Source: Eubacteriales Family XIII. Incertae Sedis bacterium | GTDB lineage: Bacteria; Bacillota; Clostridia; Peptostreptococcales; Anaerovoracaceae | Direction of reading: 5' to 3' | DNA: 10,557 bases | NCBI GenBank assembly: GCA_031263875.1 | Contig: JAISEX010000136.1 | Location: 1 to 10,557, forward strand | Shown here: positions 1 to 5,424 of the stretch, piece by piece | Numbering within the stretch: the stretch's first letter is position 1 | Layout of the letters: every line of letters begins with the position of its first letter | Program-made: the position numbers and the translations under genes | The notes under the pieces: model-generated | Database searches by the model: none | What the model saw: only the letters and a program-made list of their open reading frames with translations | Told to the model about the DNA's origin: nothing

Positions 1-120
1 GTTGAAGATGGCCTATTTGATAACCTTTTAACGACCTGGGCGCGCCAGGTCTTTGCGGACAGCCCCATGCGCCCGATCGAAACTTCCGGCGCGACGTGCA
101 ATAGTGAGTTGCCCGTATAA
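1..120 (+). CDS. Possible 3' end of an upstream gene (partial, unrecognised)
   Basis: One forward frame is open from the left edge to a TAA at 118-120, giving about 39 residues ending in SELPV. Codon choice (GCG, CGC, GGC, CCG) resembles the neighbouring real genes, and the stop falls just before the ribosome binding site of the next gene, as expected inside an operon. I do not recognise the peptide. A frame of 40 codons can be open by chance at this base composition, and a hairpin (33-51) lies inside it, so this could equally be a leader region. The call is tentative. Confidence 0.3.
   Translation, partial: VEDGLFDNLLTTWARQVFADSPMRPIETSGATCNSELPV
33..51. repeat. Short perfect inverted repeat (7-bp arms)
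   Basis: Arms GACCTGG (33-39) and CCAGGTC (45-51) are exact reverse complements around a 5-nt GCGCG loop. Only a short run, CTTT, follows on the + strand, so it would be a weak terminator at best. It lies within the open frame that ends at 120 and may have no regulatory role. Confidence 0.35.
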
Positions 121-134
121 TAACGAAAAAGGAG
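116..134 (+). promoter_or_regulatory. -10-like TATAAT and ribosome binding site of the nucleotidyltransferase
   Basis: A perfect TATAAT sits at 116-121, but no good -35 hexamer is seen at the usual distance, so the promoter is doubtful. The Shine-Dalgarno AAGGAG at 129-134 is clear. It lies 10 nt before the ATG at 145 and 7 nt before a TTG at 142. Both distances work; ATG is preferred as the commoner start codon. Confidence 0.45.
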
Positions 135-144
135 CGTGTAATTG

Positions 145-1062
145 ATGGAAAAACCGGTACTTGTGGTGATGGCGGCGGGCATGGGTTCGCGGTACGGCGG
201 GCTGAAGCAGGCGGAGCCCGTGAGTGGTCAGGGGGAGATCATCGTCGATTTCTCGTTGTACGACGCGCTTCTCGCGGGATTCGACCGGGCGGTTTTTATT
301 ATAAAAGAGGAAATGGAAGCGGATATGCGGGGCTTGCTGGACGCCGGCGCGGGGAAGCATATCGAGATAGAATACGCGTTCCAGCATATGGACGACCTGC
401 CGGCGGGATACGGCGTGCCGGAGGGCAGGGTGAAGCCGTGGGGCACGGGTCACGCGGTGATGGCGGCGCGAAGCCTCGTGCGCGGCCCGATGACGGTTAT
501 CAACGCGGACGATTACTACGGGCCTCACGCGTTCCAACTGCTGTTCGATTACCTTTCGTCGGCGAAAAATGACGAGAAGGCGCGTTACGCGATGGCGGGC
601 TATGTGCTGAAAAATACCGTAACGGAATACGGCCATGTGGCGCGCGGAATCTGCCGCATCGACGAAAACGGGTATTTGGCGGGCATCGACGAGCGCGTGA
701 AGATCATGCAGCGCGATGCGGGCATCGCCTACACCGAGGACGATAAAACGTGGACGCCGCTTGCCGAAGATTCCGTCGTTTCTATGAATTTTTGGGGTTT
801 TACGGAGGGATTTATGGATATCCTCACGGCGGGATTTCCCGCGTTTCTCGACACGGCGCTGCGGGAAAATCCGCTGAAGGGCGAATATTTTCTCCCGAGC
901 GTGGTTGACGGGCTGATACAGTCGGGGAAGGCTTCCGTAAAGACGCTGAAAACGGACGACCGCTGGTATGGAGTAACGTATAAGGAGGATAGGGAATCCG
1001 TCGTGGACGCGTTGCAATCACTGAAGGACAAGGGCGTCTATCCGGATAAACTGTGGCGATGA
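145..1062 (+). CDS. Sugar-phosphate-type nucleotidyltransferase
   Basis: This 305-residue protein is a member of the NTP-transferase (RmlA/GlmU N-domain-like) fold, which transfers a nucleoside monophosphate from an NTP to a phosphorylated sugar or related alcohol, releasing pyrophosphate. The N-terminal signature AAGMGSRYGGLKQ (residues 10-22) is the nucleotide and pyrophosphate binding loop with its conserved Arg and Lys. KPWGTGHAV (97-105) and the acidic NADDYYG (120-126, metal-binding Asp) follow in the expected order, then SMNFWGF (213-219) and a C-terminal WYGVTYKEDR. No membrane segment or left-handed beta-helix domain is present, so it is the catalytic domain alone and cytoplasmic. 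The last four bases overlap the start of the acyltransferase gene, implying a shared operon. A TTG three bases upstream could be the start instead. The substrate cannot be determined from the sequence. Confidence 0.85.
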   Translation: MEKPVLVVMAAGMGSRYGGLKQAEPVSGQGEIIVDFSLYDALLAGFDRAVFIIKEEMEADMRGLLDAGAGKHIEIEYAFQHMDDLPAGYGVPEGRVKPWGTGHAVMAARSLVRGPMTVINADDYYGPHAFQLLFDYLSSAKNDEKARYAMAGYVLKNTVTEYGHVARGICRIDENGYLAGIDERVKIMQRDAGIAYTEDDKTWTPLAEDSVVSMNFWGFTEGFMDILTAGFPAFLDTALRENPLKGEYFLPSVVDGLIQSGKASVKTLKTDDRWYGVTYKEDRESVVDALQSLKDKGVYPDKLWR

Positions 1063-1814
1063 AGATCAGGAATTTATATTTTTACAGTCAGGTGCTGCGG
1101 AGCCTGCTGCATATCCGCCCCATCGGGAAAGCCATCGACCGCTGCCGCGCTGCGGGCGACGATGAAAATGAGCGCGCGGAGATTTTGAAAGCCGCGAAAT
1201 GGTGGGGGACGTGGCTGACGGGAAAGTTCGGCGCGGATATACGGGCCGAGGGGCTTGAACGCATACCCGACGGGCCCGTGCTCTTTGTTTCCAATCATCA
1301 GGCATACGGCGATATATTCGTATTTCTCGCCGTTTTGACGGAAAAACAGACAGGCTTCGTCGCGAAAAAGCAGCTCGGTGAAATACCGCTTTTCGGCAAA
1401 TGGATCTACCGCATACGCAGCGTTTTTATTACGCAAAACGACCCGCGCGCGGCAGTCGAAACCTTCAAGGTCGGCGAGGATTATCTGCGCAGGGGCTTTT
1501 CGCTCGTCATTTTCCCCGAGGGGACGAGAAATTTGAGCGACGGCATGGCATCGTTTAAAAAAGGCAGCCTGCGCCTTGCCCTGCGGACGGGCGTGCCCGT
1601 GGTGCCGGTAACGATACGCGGCTCGTGGCATCTATTCGAGGAACAGGGCTACGTGCGGCCGCACGCCGTTGATTTTTACGTGCATCCGCCGATAGAAACC
1701 GCGAATCTCACGAAGGAAGAAGCCGCGGAGCTTTCGGACCGCGTGGAGGGCATTGTGCGCGGAAAACTCGATGAATGGAATTCTCATGAGGATTTTGCCG
1801 AAGGAGCGCGGTAA
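1059..1814 (+). CDS. PlsC-type 1-acyl-glycerol-3-phosphate acyltransferase family protein
   Basis: This 251-residue protein belongs to the lysophospholipid acyltransferase (PlsC/LPLAT) family, which moves an acyl chain onto lysophosphatidic acid or a similar acceptor at the inner face of the membrane. Catalytic motif I, NHQAYGD (HX4D, His80 and Asp85), is followed by a motif II region ending in GEIPLFGKWIYRI, motif III FPEGTR (about 152-157, acceptor phosphate binding) and motif IV VPVVPVTIRG (about 179-188). All four occur in order with the usual spacing and total length. The ATG at 1059 overlaps the preceding stop as ATGA, the classical coupled arrangement. A GTG six bases upstream would add two residues. 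The exact acceptor is not shown by the sequence. Confidence 0.9.
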   Translation: MKIRNLYFYSQVLRSLLHIRPIGKAIDRCRAAGDDENERAEILKAAKWWGTWLTGKFGADIRAEGLERIPDGPVLFVSNHQAYGDIFVFLAVLTEKQTGFVAKKQLGEIPLFGKWIYRIRSVFITQNDPRAAVETFKVGEDYLRRGFSLVIFPEGTRNLSDGMASFKKGSLRLALRTGVPVVPVTIRGSWHLFEEQGYVRPHAVDFYVHPPIETANLTKEEAAELSDRVEGIVRGKLDEWNSHEDFAEGAR

Positions 1815-1841
1815 AATACGCGGCAAAGACGCGCGATGGGG

Positions 1842-1870
1842 TTTTTAGAGGTGCCCATAGATGTTATAAT
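1842..1870 (+). promoter_or_regulatory. Possible extended -10 promoter before the PAP2 gene
   Basis: TGTTATAAT at 1862-1870 is a perfect extended -10 (TGnTATAAT). The matching -35 position (1842-1847, TTTTTA) is poor, which an extended -10 can tolerate. The predicted transcription start, about 1877, lies only some 5 nt before the ATG at 1882, so the message would be almost leaderless and would lose the weak GGAATGAG ribosome binding site at 1871-1878. It may be a chance match. Confidence 0.35.
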
Positions 1871-1881
1871 GGAATGAGATT

Positions 1882-2805
1882 ATGGAAATTTACGAACAGA
1901 GCAAACCACCGATAGCAAAATGGGTCACCTTTGGGGTACTTCTCGTTTTGTTTATACTTGATACGGTCCTCGTGACAACCGGCAAAACGGGGGGTATCGA
2001 CAGACCGCTTCTCGACGGCTTTATGGCGATGAGGAACGATTTTCTCACGTCCGTTGTAAAGGTGATAACGTTTTGCGCGAACACGTGGGTCATTGCCCTC
2101 GCGTGTTTTATACTGTTGGTATTGCCCACGCGGTTCAGATTCGGCGCGCCCGTTTCGATCGCGGTCATTGCGTCGGCCTTTATCAATATAATAATGAAAT
2201 TGATAATCGGGCGTCCCCGGCCCGACGTGCTGCATCTTATCGATGCCGGTTCGTCGGCCAGCTTTCCGAGCGGCCACGCAAACACGGGATTTGTGTTCTA
2301 TATACTGCTGATGATACTGCTCCGGCGTTATTTTTTCCTGAAAGGCCGGCCCGGTATCGCGTGGTTTTTCACCGCCGTGCTATCGCTTCTCGCCTTCGGC
2401 ATCGGCGTCAGCCGCATTTACCTCGGCGTCCATTATCCCTCGGATGTTATCGGGGGCTGGCTGCTCGCGGGCATGATACTCATCATCTTTATGACCCAAT
2501 ACGAGATCCTTTATCCGCAGCGGTGGATCCTCACCTATAATCAGGTGGCGTGGCAGACGATGCGCCGGCGGCGTCCGTGGAGGCGTCCGCAAAAGTCGGG
2601 CAAGGACATCCCCATGGTCGAATTTCCGGGAATGGGCGCGTGGCATGAACCAAATGTGTCCCAGGGCCGCGACGATGAACAGCCGAATATGATGTTACAG
2701 GAAAATCTGCCGCCGGAAGCCGCGCATGAGCGGCGCCGCGCACAGATGGAACGCTTGCGCGAACAGCAGCAGGAGAAACAAAAGCGGAAGCCGAAGAAGA
2801 AATAG
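1882..2805 (+). CDS. PAP2-family membrane phosphatase with long basic C-terminal tail
   Basis: This 307-residue integral membrane protein carries all three motifs of the PAP2 (type 2 phosphatidic acid phosphatase) superfamily: KX6RP (Lys106 to Arg113-Pro114), PSGH (129-132) and SRX5HX3D (Ser177-Arg178, His184, Asp188). The motif histidines form the phospho-enzyme and relay system that removes phosphate from lipid phosphates such as phosphatidic acid or undecaprenyl pyrophosphate, normally at the outer membrane face. Hydrophobic segments lie near residues 14-32, 68-82, 90-110, 134-148, 158-176 and 190-206, consistent with the usual six helices. About 85 residues then follow, rich in Arg, Lys, Gln and Glu and ending in KRKPKKK, a tail not needed for catalysis. 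The gene starts 67 bp after the acyltransferase gene. Its substrate is unknown; pairing with an acyltransferase suggests phospholipid turnover, while a role in undecaprenyl phosphate recycling is an alternative. Confidence 0.9.
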   Translation: MEIYEQSKPPIAKWVTFGVLLVLFILDTVLVTTGKTGGIDRPLLDGFMAMRNDFLTSVVKVITFCANTWVIALACFILLVLPTRFRFGAPVSIAVIASAFINIIMKLIIGRPRPDVLHLIDAGSSASFPSGHANTGFVFYILLMILLRRYFFLKGRPGIAWFFTAVLSLLAFGIGVSRIYLGVHYPSDVIGGWLLAGMILIIFMTQYEILYPQRWILTYNQVAWQTMRRRRPWRRPQKSGKDIPMVEFPGMGAWHEPNVSQGRDDEQPNMMLQENLPPEAAHERRRAQMERLREQQQEKQKRKPKKK

Positions 2806-2840
2806 GGCAGACGCGGCCTGCGCGCGGTAAGGAGCATCGT

Positions 2841-3179
2841 ATGTTTTATTATTACCTTTGTGCATTTGTTACCTTAGTGAGCGCTGCGGTTAGTTTTGCA
2901 TTCTCAGCTTACGCCCATTTTAAATCAAAATCGCAAAAAGATACGGCTTCTCTCAATGCCAAATATGCCATGTCGAGAAGTTTTTCGTTGTTCGTTGTCG
3001 CAATTGGCTTGTTTATATTTATTTCCGATCCGTATTTAATAACACTGGCAATCGTTATGATCGGAATCCAACTCTTTGATGGCATTATCGGCATCAAAAT
3101 AAGCGCGTTCAAAACCATGGGGCCGCTCCTGACAGCCATAGGAAACGCTCTTGTATTGATATTATTTATGATAAAATAG
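2841..3179 (+). CDS. Small four-helix membrane protein, function unknown
   Basis: The gene has a strong ribosome binding site (AAGGAG at 2829-2834, 6 nt before the ATG) and encodes 112 residues. Four hydrophobic stretches are visible, at about residues 4-25, 47-62, 65-85 and 93-111. A short polar loop with several Lys and Ser follows the first helix (about 27-46), and the C-terminus is simply IK. No catalytic motif can be seen. I do not recognise the family with confidence. Base composition shifts here towards AT compared with the upstream genes. It sits 35 bp after the PAP2 gene, so it could be read through from that operon, or it may be the first gene of the AT-rich accessory stretch that continues to 4466. 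Confidence 0.75.
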   Translation: MFYYYLCAFVTLVSAAVSFAFSAYAHFKSKSQKDTASLNAKYAMSRSFSLFVVAIGLFIFISDPYLITLAIVMIGIQLFDGIIGIKISAFKTMGPLLTAIGNALVLILFMIK

Positions 3180-3247
3180 GGAGTGATGAAATTCCAGTCG
3201 AAATGATGAATAAAAATAGTGCCGATAAATGAAATATTGTGCTCGCT

Positions 3248-3262
3248 TATTATGAAATAATA
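3248..3262. repeat. Small AT-rich inverted repeat upstream of the SUKH gene
   Basis: TATTAT (3248-3253) and ATAATA (3257-3262) are exact reverse complements around GAA. The repeat lies 33 bp before the probable SUKH start, where a promoter or operator would be expected, but a 6-bp AT-only arm is common by chance. No convincing -35/-10 pair was found nearby. Confidence 0.2.
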
Positions 3263-3281
3263 TGAGGTACGGGATGGCTGC

Positions 3282-3287
3282 GGAGGA
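3282..3287 (+). promoter_or_regulatory. Ribosome binding site that fixes the SUKH gene start
   Basis: GGAGGA lies 7 nt before the ATG at 3295. This strong site favours that ATG over the in-frame ATGs at 3262 and 3274, which have no comparable sequence ahead of them. Confidence 0.7.
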
Positions 3288-3294
3288 ACATAGT

Positions 3295-3753
3295 ATGAAC
3301 GATCAAATAAAGGATTTACTGGATAAAATCGAAGAAGCAGAAAAGGAATTCGGAAGCAGTATTTTTGCCCAAAATGAGAAGACAAATGAGAACGAAATCG
3401 CATGTTTTGAAAAATGGATTTCAAATTATTGTGAAAATGGCTTTTCTGAATATGTCGAATTGATGAAACTAATAAATGGATTAAATAATAACGGATTGTA
3501 TATCTATTCTCTTGATAAAAAAAGTGAATATAATGTGTATGAGGAAAATGAAACGTTGTGGTACGATAATGAAGACTTTCGGGACTATATATTCTTTGGA
3601 GATGATAGTATTTCATGGTATTGTCTGAATAAAAAAGACGGCAACTATTACATTTTGGATAAACCCAGCGGAACAATAATGGATGAATACAAACTGTTTG
3701 ATGAGGTGATAATAGAAGCATTGAAAACTGCGTTAGGAACAGATGACGAATAA
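3295..3753 (+). CDS. SUKH (SMI1/KNR4, YrhA-like) family protein, probable immunity protein
   Basis: This acidic cytoplasmic protein of 152 residues resembles the SMI1/KNR4 or SUKH superfamily, in particular the YrhA-like branch. It has an N-terminal helix (MNDQIKDLLDKIEEAEKEFG) and, in the second half, the characteristic block in which an FFGDDSISWYCLN strand is followed by YYILDKPSGTIM and a closing helix, FDEVIIEALKTAL. In the wider superfamily many bacterial members neutralise a cognate secreted or contact-delivered toxin by direct binding; others have unknown roles. No toxin gene is visible in the window, so the immunity role is inferred from family membership. The gene is AT-rich compared with the flanking housekeeping genes, which suggests transfer. 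The next gene begins 29 bp downstream on the same strand. Confidence 0.75.
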   Translation: MNDQIKDLLDKIEEAEKEFGSSIFAQNEKTNENEIACFEKWISNYCENGFSEYVELMKLINGLNNNGLYIYSLDKKSEYNVYEENETLWYDNEDFRDYIFFGDDSISWYCLNKKDGNYYILDKPSGTIMDEYKLFDEVIIEALKTALGTDDE

Positions 3754-3782
3754 ATTATGACTGTTTTAAAAGGTGGCATAGA

Positions 3783-4466
3783 ATGAAATTCCCGCTTTCG
3801 AATAAGGGCCCGGATAATGGGATAATTAAATTATTCAAAACGGTAAATTTACATGAAGCAGCGACATTTAAAACCGTAGAAATATTAGATATTTGTGTTT
3901 TCGAACTGCAAAAGGCAATGGGGAGGGAAGTTGCCGATATTGAATTAAACTATGGCGATAAACAATGGAAACACTATTCTTCATTCAAAAAATTCATGGA
4001 AAAAGAAACCAATTATCCCATAGCGGCCTTTATGTCGTTCATACGAGATGGTTCATGCGGTTCTTTGATTTTCAATAATGATAAATTGAATAAAACAAAA
4101 CAGGATAATTCAACGGACTTGATAGATATTATCATGGTTTTTCCCCGCGCCATTATAACGAGAGGTTTTTTACAAAACCTTCTTGAAAAAATCTTTTGCG
4201 TAGAATCATTTGATTACGGATACGTTTGTTTTTTGCCTGAAAAATATGATGTTATCTTCGAAAATAAGCCCGGCAGAGGGAACACCGAAGCTGAAATTGA
4301 AAAAACCAAACAATTAAGAGATATAAAAAATGGGTTTATTAAAGATGTTTATTCGATAAACATTTTAAGCAACAAACAAATAGAAGTGAATAAATTCCGC
4401 GAAAAAACATGTGAAATATATGACATAAAAAATTCCGGATTGAAAATAGTGATGTGCGATATTTGA
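3783..4466 (+). CDS. Uncharacterised 227-residue protein paired with the SUKH gene
   Basis: The start is supported by AAGGTGG (3770-3776), 6 nt before the ATG. The protein is soluble-looking, with no signal peptide or membrane segment. It has a lysine-rich N-terminal third, a beta-like core (DLIDIIMVFPRAI, residues 112-124), a second core strand (FDYGYVCFLPEKYDVIF, 143-159) and a C-terminal block centred on RDIKNGFIKDVYSINILS (179-196). The aromatic GFIKDVY-SINILS block faintly recalls some immunity-protein families of polymorphic toxin systems, but I cannot name one and this may be coincidence. Codon use is AT-rich like its SUKH neighbour, 29 bp upstream on the same strand, so the two probably form one transcription unit. 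A role as a second immunity protein is inference only. Confidence 0.75.
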   Translation: MKFPLSNKGPDNGIIKLFKTVNLHEAATFKTVEILDICVFELQKAMGREVADIELNYGDKQWKHYSSFKKFMEKETNYPIAAFMSFIRDGSCGSLIFNNDKLNKTKQDNSTDLIDIIMVFPRAIITRGFLQNLLEKIFCVESFDYGYVCFLPEKYDVIFENKPGRGNTEAEIEKTKQLRDIKNGFIKDVYSINILSNKQIEVNKFREKTCEIYDIKNSGLKIVMCDI

Positions 4467-4635
4467 AGTTTCATTTAGAAAATAGATTATGGTATGCGGG
4501 GAGACGGCACGAGGTGTGTGCTTGCGCTGTAGCCGGATTTCGCGCTGCTGTTGTCGCAGAAGCGATACACCGGGACGCCGTAGAGAAGGACGGATATGCT
4601 CTATTCCCTGCCCGCACAGAGGAGCGGCGCCAGCC

Positions 4636-4671
4636 GCGACGCGCAAGGGATAGGAGGGGTGCGCAGCAGCC
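4636..4671 (-). repeat. Dispersed GC-rich repeat, copy 1 (inverted relative to 6571-6606)
   Basis: Read on the - strand, these 36 bases match 6571-6606 on the + strand with a single mismatch (T for G at the 20th base). The shared sequence begins GGCTGCTGCGCACCCC and ends CCTTGCGCGTCGC, and similarity stops sharply at both ends. The length makes chance very unlikely, so the two are copies of one element. Confidence 0.85.
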
Positions 4672-4751
4672 ACGGCGCGGACTTAGCTGCGAAACGAAGC
4701 CGAAAACCAGATTGCGATGCGCATTTTATTTCAAGCGCTCGTTTTTAGCGC

Positions 4752-4778
4752 CGGGGCCGGAGCGAAAGCGGAGCCCCG
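4752..4778. repeat. GC-rich hairpin
   Basis: CGGGGC (4752-4757) and GCCCCG (4773-4778) are exact reverse complements, enclosing a 15-nt stretch that contains GCGAAAGC, a possible GAAA tetraloop. It overlaps the terminator-like structure that follows. Confidence 0.4.
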
Positions 4779-4808
4779 CATAGCCCGTTGGGGCGGTTTT
4801 GTTGTTTT
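4776..4808 (+). terminator. Possible intrinsic terminator, + strand
   Basis: CCGC (4776-4779) pairs with GCGG (4793-4796) and CCC (4784-4786) with GGG (4790-4792) around a GTT loop, leaving a 4-nt bulge. The T-rich tail TTTTGTTGTTTT (4797-4808) follows directly. It could end transcripts from the + strand islet, although it lies about 310 bp after the last stop codon there. Confidence 0.4.
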
Positions 4809-4820
4809 GGAGATGTTCGT

Positions 4821-4840
4821 ATTGTTAAAATTTTAACAAT
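4821..4840. promoter_or_regulatory. Perfect 20-bp palindrome matching the clostridial Rex-box consensus
   Basis: ATTGTTAAAATTTTAACAAT is identical to its own reverse complement. Its inner 18 bases fit TTGTTAANNNNTTAACAA, the consensus reported for the redox regulator Rex in Clostridia, which binds such sites when NADH is low. The match is exact over all 14 fixed positions. No gene begins nearby on either strand: it lies 54 bp past the DUF2148 stop and about 355 bp past the stop of the 227-residue gene. A regulatory role therefore needs an unseen promoter or transcript. An AT-only stem would make a poor terminator. Confidence 0.5.
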
Positions 4841-4893
4841 TGGGTCGCCTCATTAATTTTGAAACAGCCCCATGCGCCTAAACAAAAAACGGT

Positions 4894-5424
4894 TTACCGG
4901 TCAAAGTAGATGCTTTTGCCCGTAACGGAAACGGGGATCCCGTAGGCGACACGGACGTTTTTCGGGAAAAGCCCGAGGCGAGCCGCCGCGTATCCTGCCG
5001 AAAACATGACTCTATTATCGACCCGGTGATCGGCGGCCACGGAAACCGCGCTGCCGACGGCTATGCCGAGATCGGAAATATCAAAGACGCAGTTCGCTCC
5101 CGCGGCTGCGGACGCCGCGCAATTCGCAAACCCGCAAAGGCCGCAGAGCTTCAGCCCGCGTTTCCCGTTCACGGCCCCGATCAAAACCACGTAATCCGAA
5201 GCGTCGATATTGCCCGCGTCGCGCCCGAACGGGCCTTCACCGTTACATTCCGCGTCTATCCGGCGCATTTCCGCGGAGAGCCCGTCTTTGTCCGCGCCAT
5301 CGAGCACAAGCGCCTTTATGTTATCGAGGCCACGGCCTTTCGGCGCCGTTCTCGCGGCTGCGCACATCAGCCCCGCCACCTCGAAGACCGCCGCTTTTTC
5401 CATTTCATCACTCGTGTAAATCAT
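4894..5424 (-). CDS. DUF2148 ferredoxin-domain protein
   Basis: This 176-residue protein matches the DUF2148 family (COG4739-type, 'ferredoxin domain-containing') along its length. It has an N-terminal AAARTAPKGRGLDNI segment (22-36), a central cysteine cluster LCGLCGFANC with Cys94, Cys97 and Cys102 plus Cys112, then DLGIAVGSAVSVAADHRVDNRVM (118-140) and the typical ending SVTGKSIYFDR. The four clustered cysteines probably hold a 4Fe-4S cluster. The family is found in anaerobic bacteria and archaea and has no established reaction. The length fits the family. Its ATG overlaps the trpS stop codon as ATGA, so it is translated with trpS and is probably transcribed only in that operon. A redox or sensing role is inference. 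Confidence 0.85.
   Translation of the reverse strand: MIYTSDEMEKAAVFEVAGLMCAAARTAPKGRGLDNIKALVLDGADKDGLSAEMRRIDAECNGEGPFGRDAGNIDASDYVVLIGAVNGKRGLKLCGLCGFANCAASAAAGANCVFDISDLGIAVGSAVSVAADHRVDNRVMFSAGYAAARLGLFPKNVRVAYGIPVSVTGKSIYFDR

Larger units (their letters stand above)
4467..4893. other. Intergenic convergence region with repeat, hairpins and palindrome
   Basis: This 427-bp stretch separates the + strand islet from the - strand trpS group. Base composition switches abruptly back to GC-rich at about 4497. Reading frames here are open by composition but have no ribosome binding site and no recognisable domain. It contains one arm of a dispersed inverted repeat (4636-4671), a GC-rich hairpin (4752-4778), a terminator-like structure (4776-4808), a 20-bp palindrome (4821-4840) and a 15-bp match to the left edge of the window (4864-4878). 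Confidence 0.7.

Noticed and set aside
3203..3232. Tiny frame ATGATG...TGA between the membrane protein and SUKH genes
   Set aside because: It encodes only nine residues, without a ribosome binding site.
2909..3721. 270-codon - strand frame across the islet
   Set aside because: It is antisense to two genes with good ribosome binding sites and yields a His/Tyr/Phe-rich peptide without a recognisable domain.
4487..4600. Open - strand stretch of 37 codons with protein-like sequence (VLLYGVPVYRFCDNSSAKSG)
   Set aside because: It has no start codon, is short, and is bounded by stops. It may be a relic or part of the repeat flank, but nothing supports a gene.
4365..4673. Open frame on the - strand across the end of the 227-residue gene and the repeat
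   Set aside because: It overlaps the supported + strand gene antisense, has no ribosome binding site, and its first part (AAAHPSYPLRVA) is simply the dispersed repeat, also readable at 6571-6606 as AAAHPSDPLRVA.
4454..4783. Open frame of 109 codons on the + strand after the 227-residue gene
   Set aside because: It overlaps the preceding stop with no ribosome binding site, crosses the repeat, and gives an Arg/Ala-rich peptide typical of random GC-rich sequence.
4884..4899. Terminator-like sequence for DUF2148 (CGGTAAACCG then TTTTTT on the - strand)
   Set aside because: The stem allows only three or four pairs with a loop of two to four bases and includes the stop codon, so it is too weak to call.
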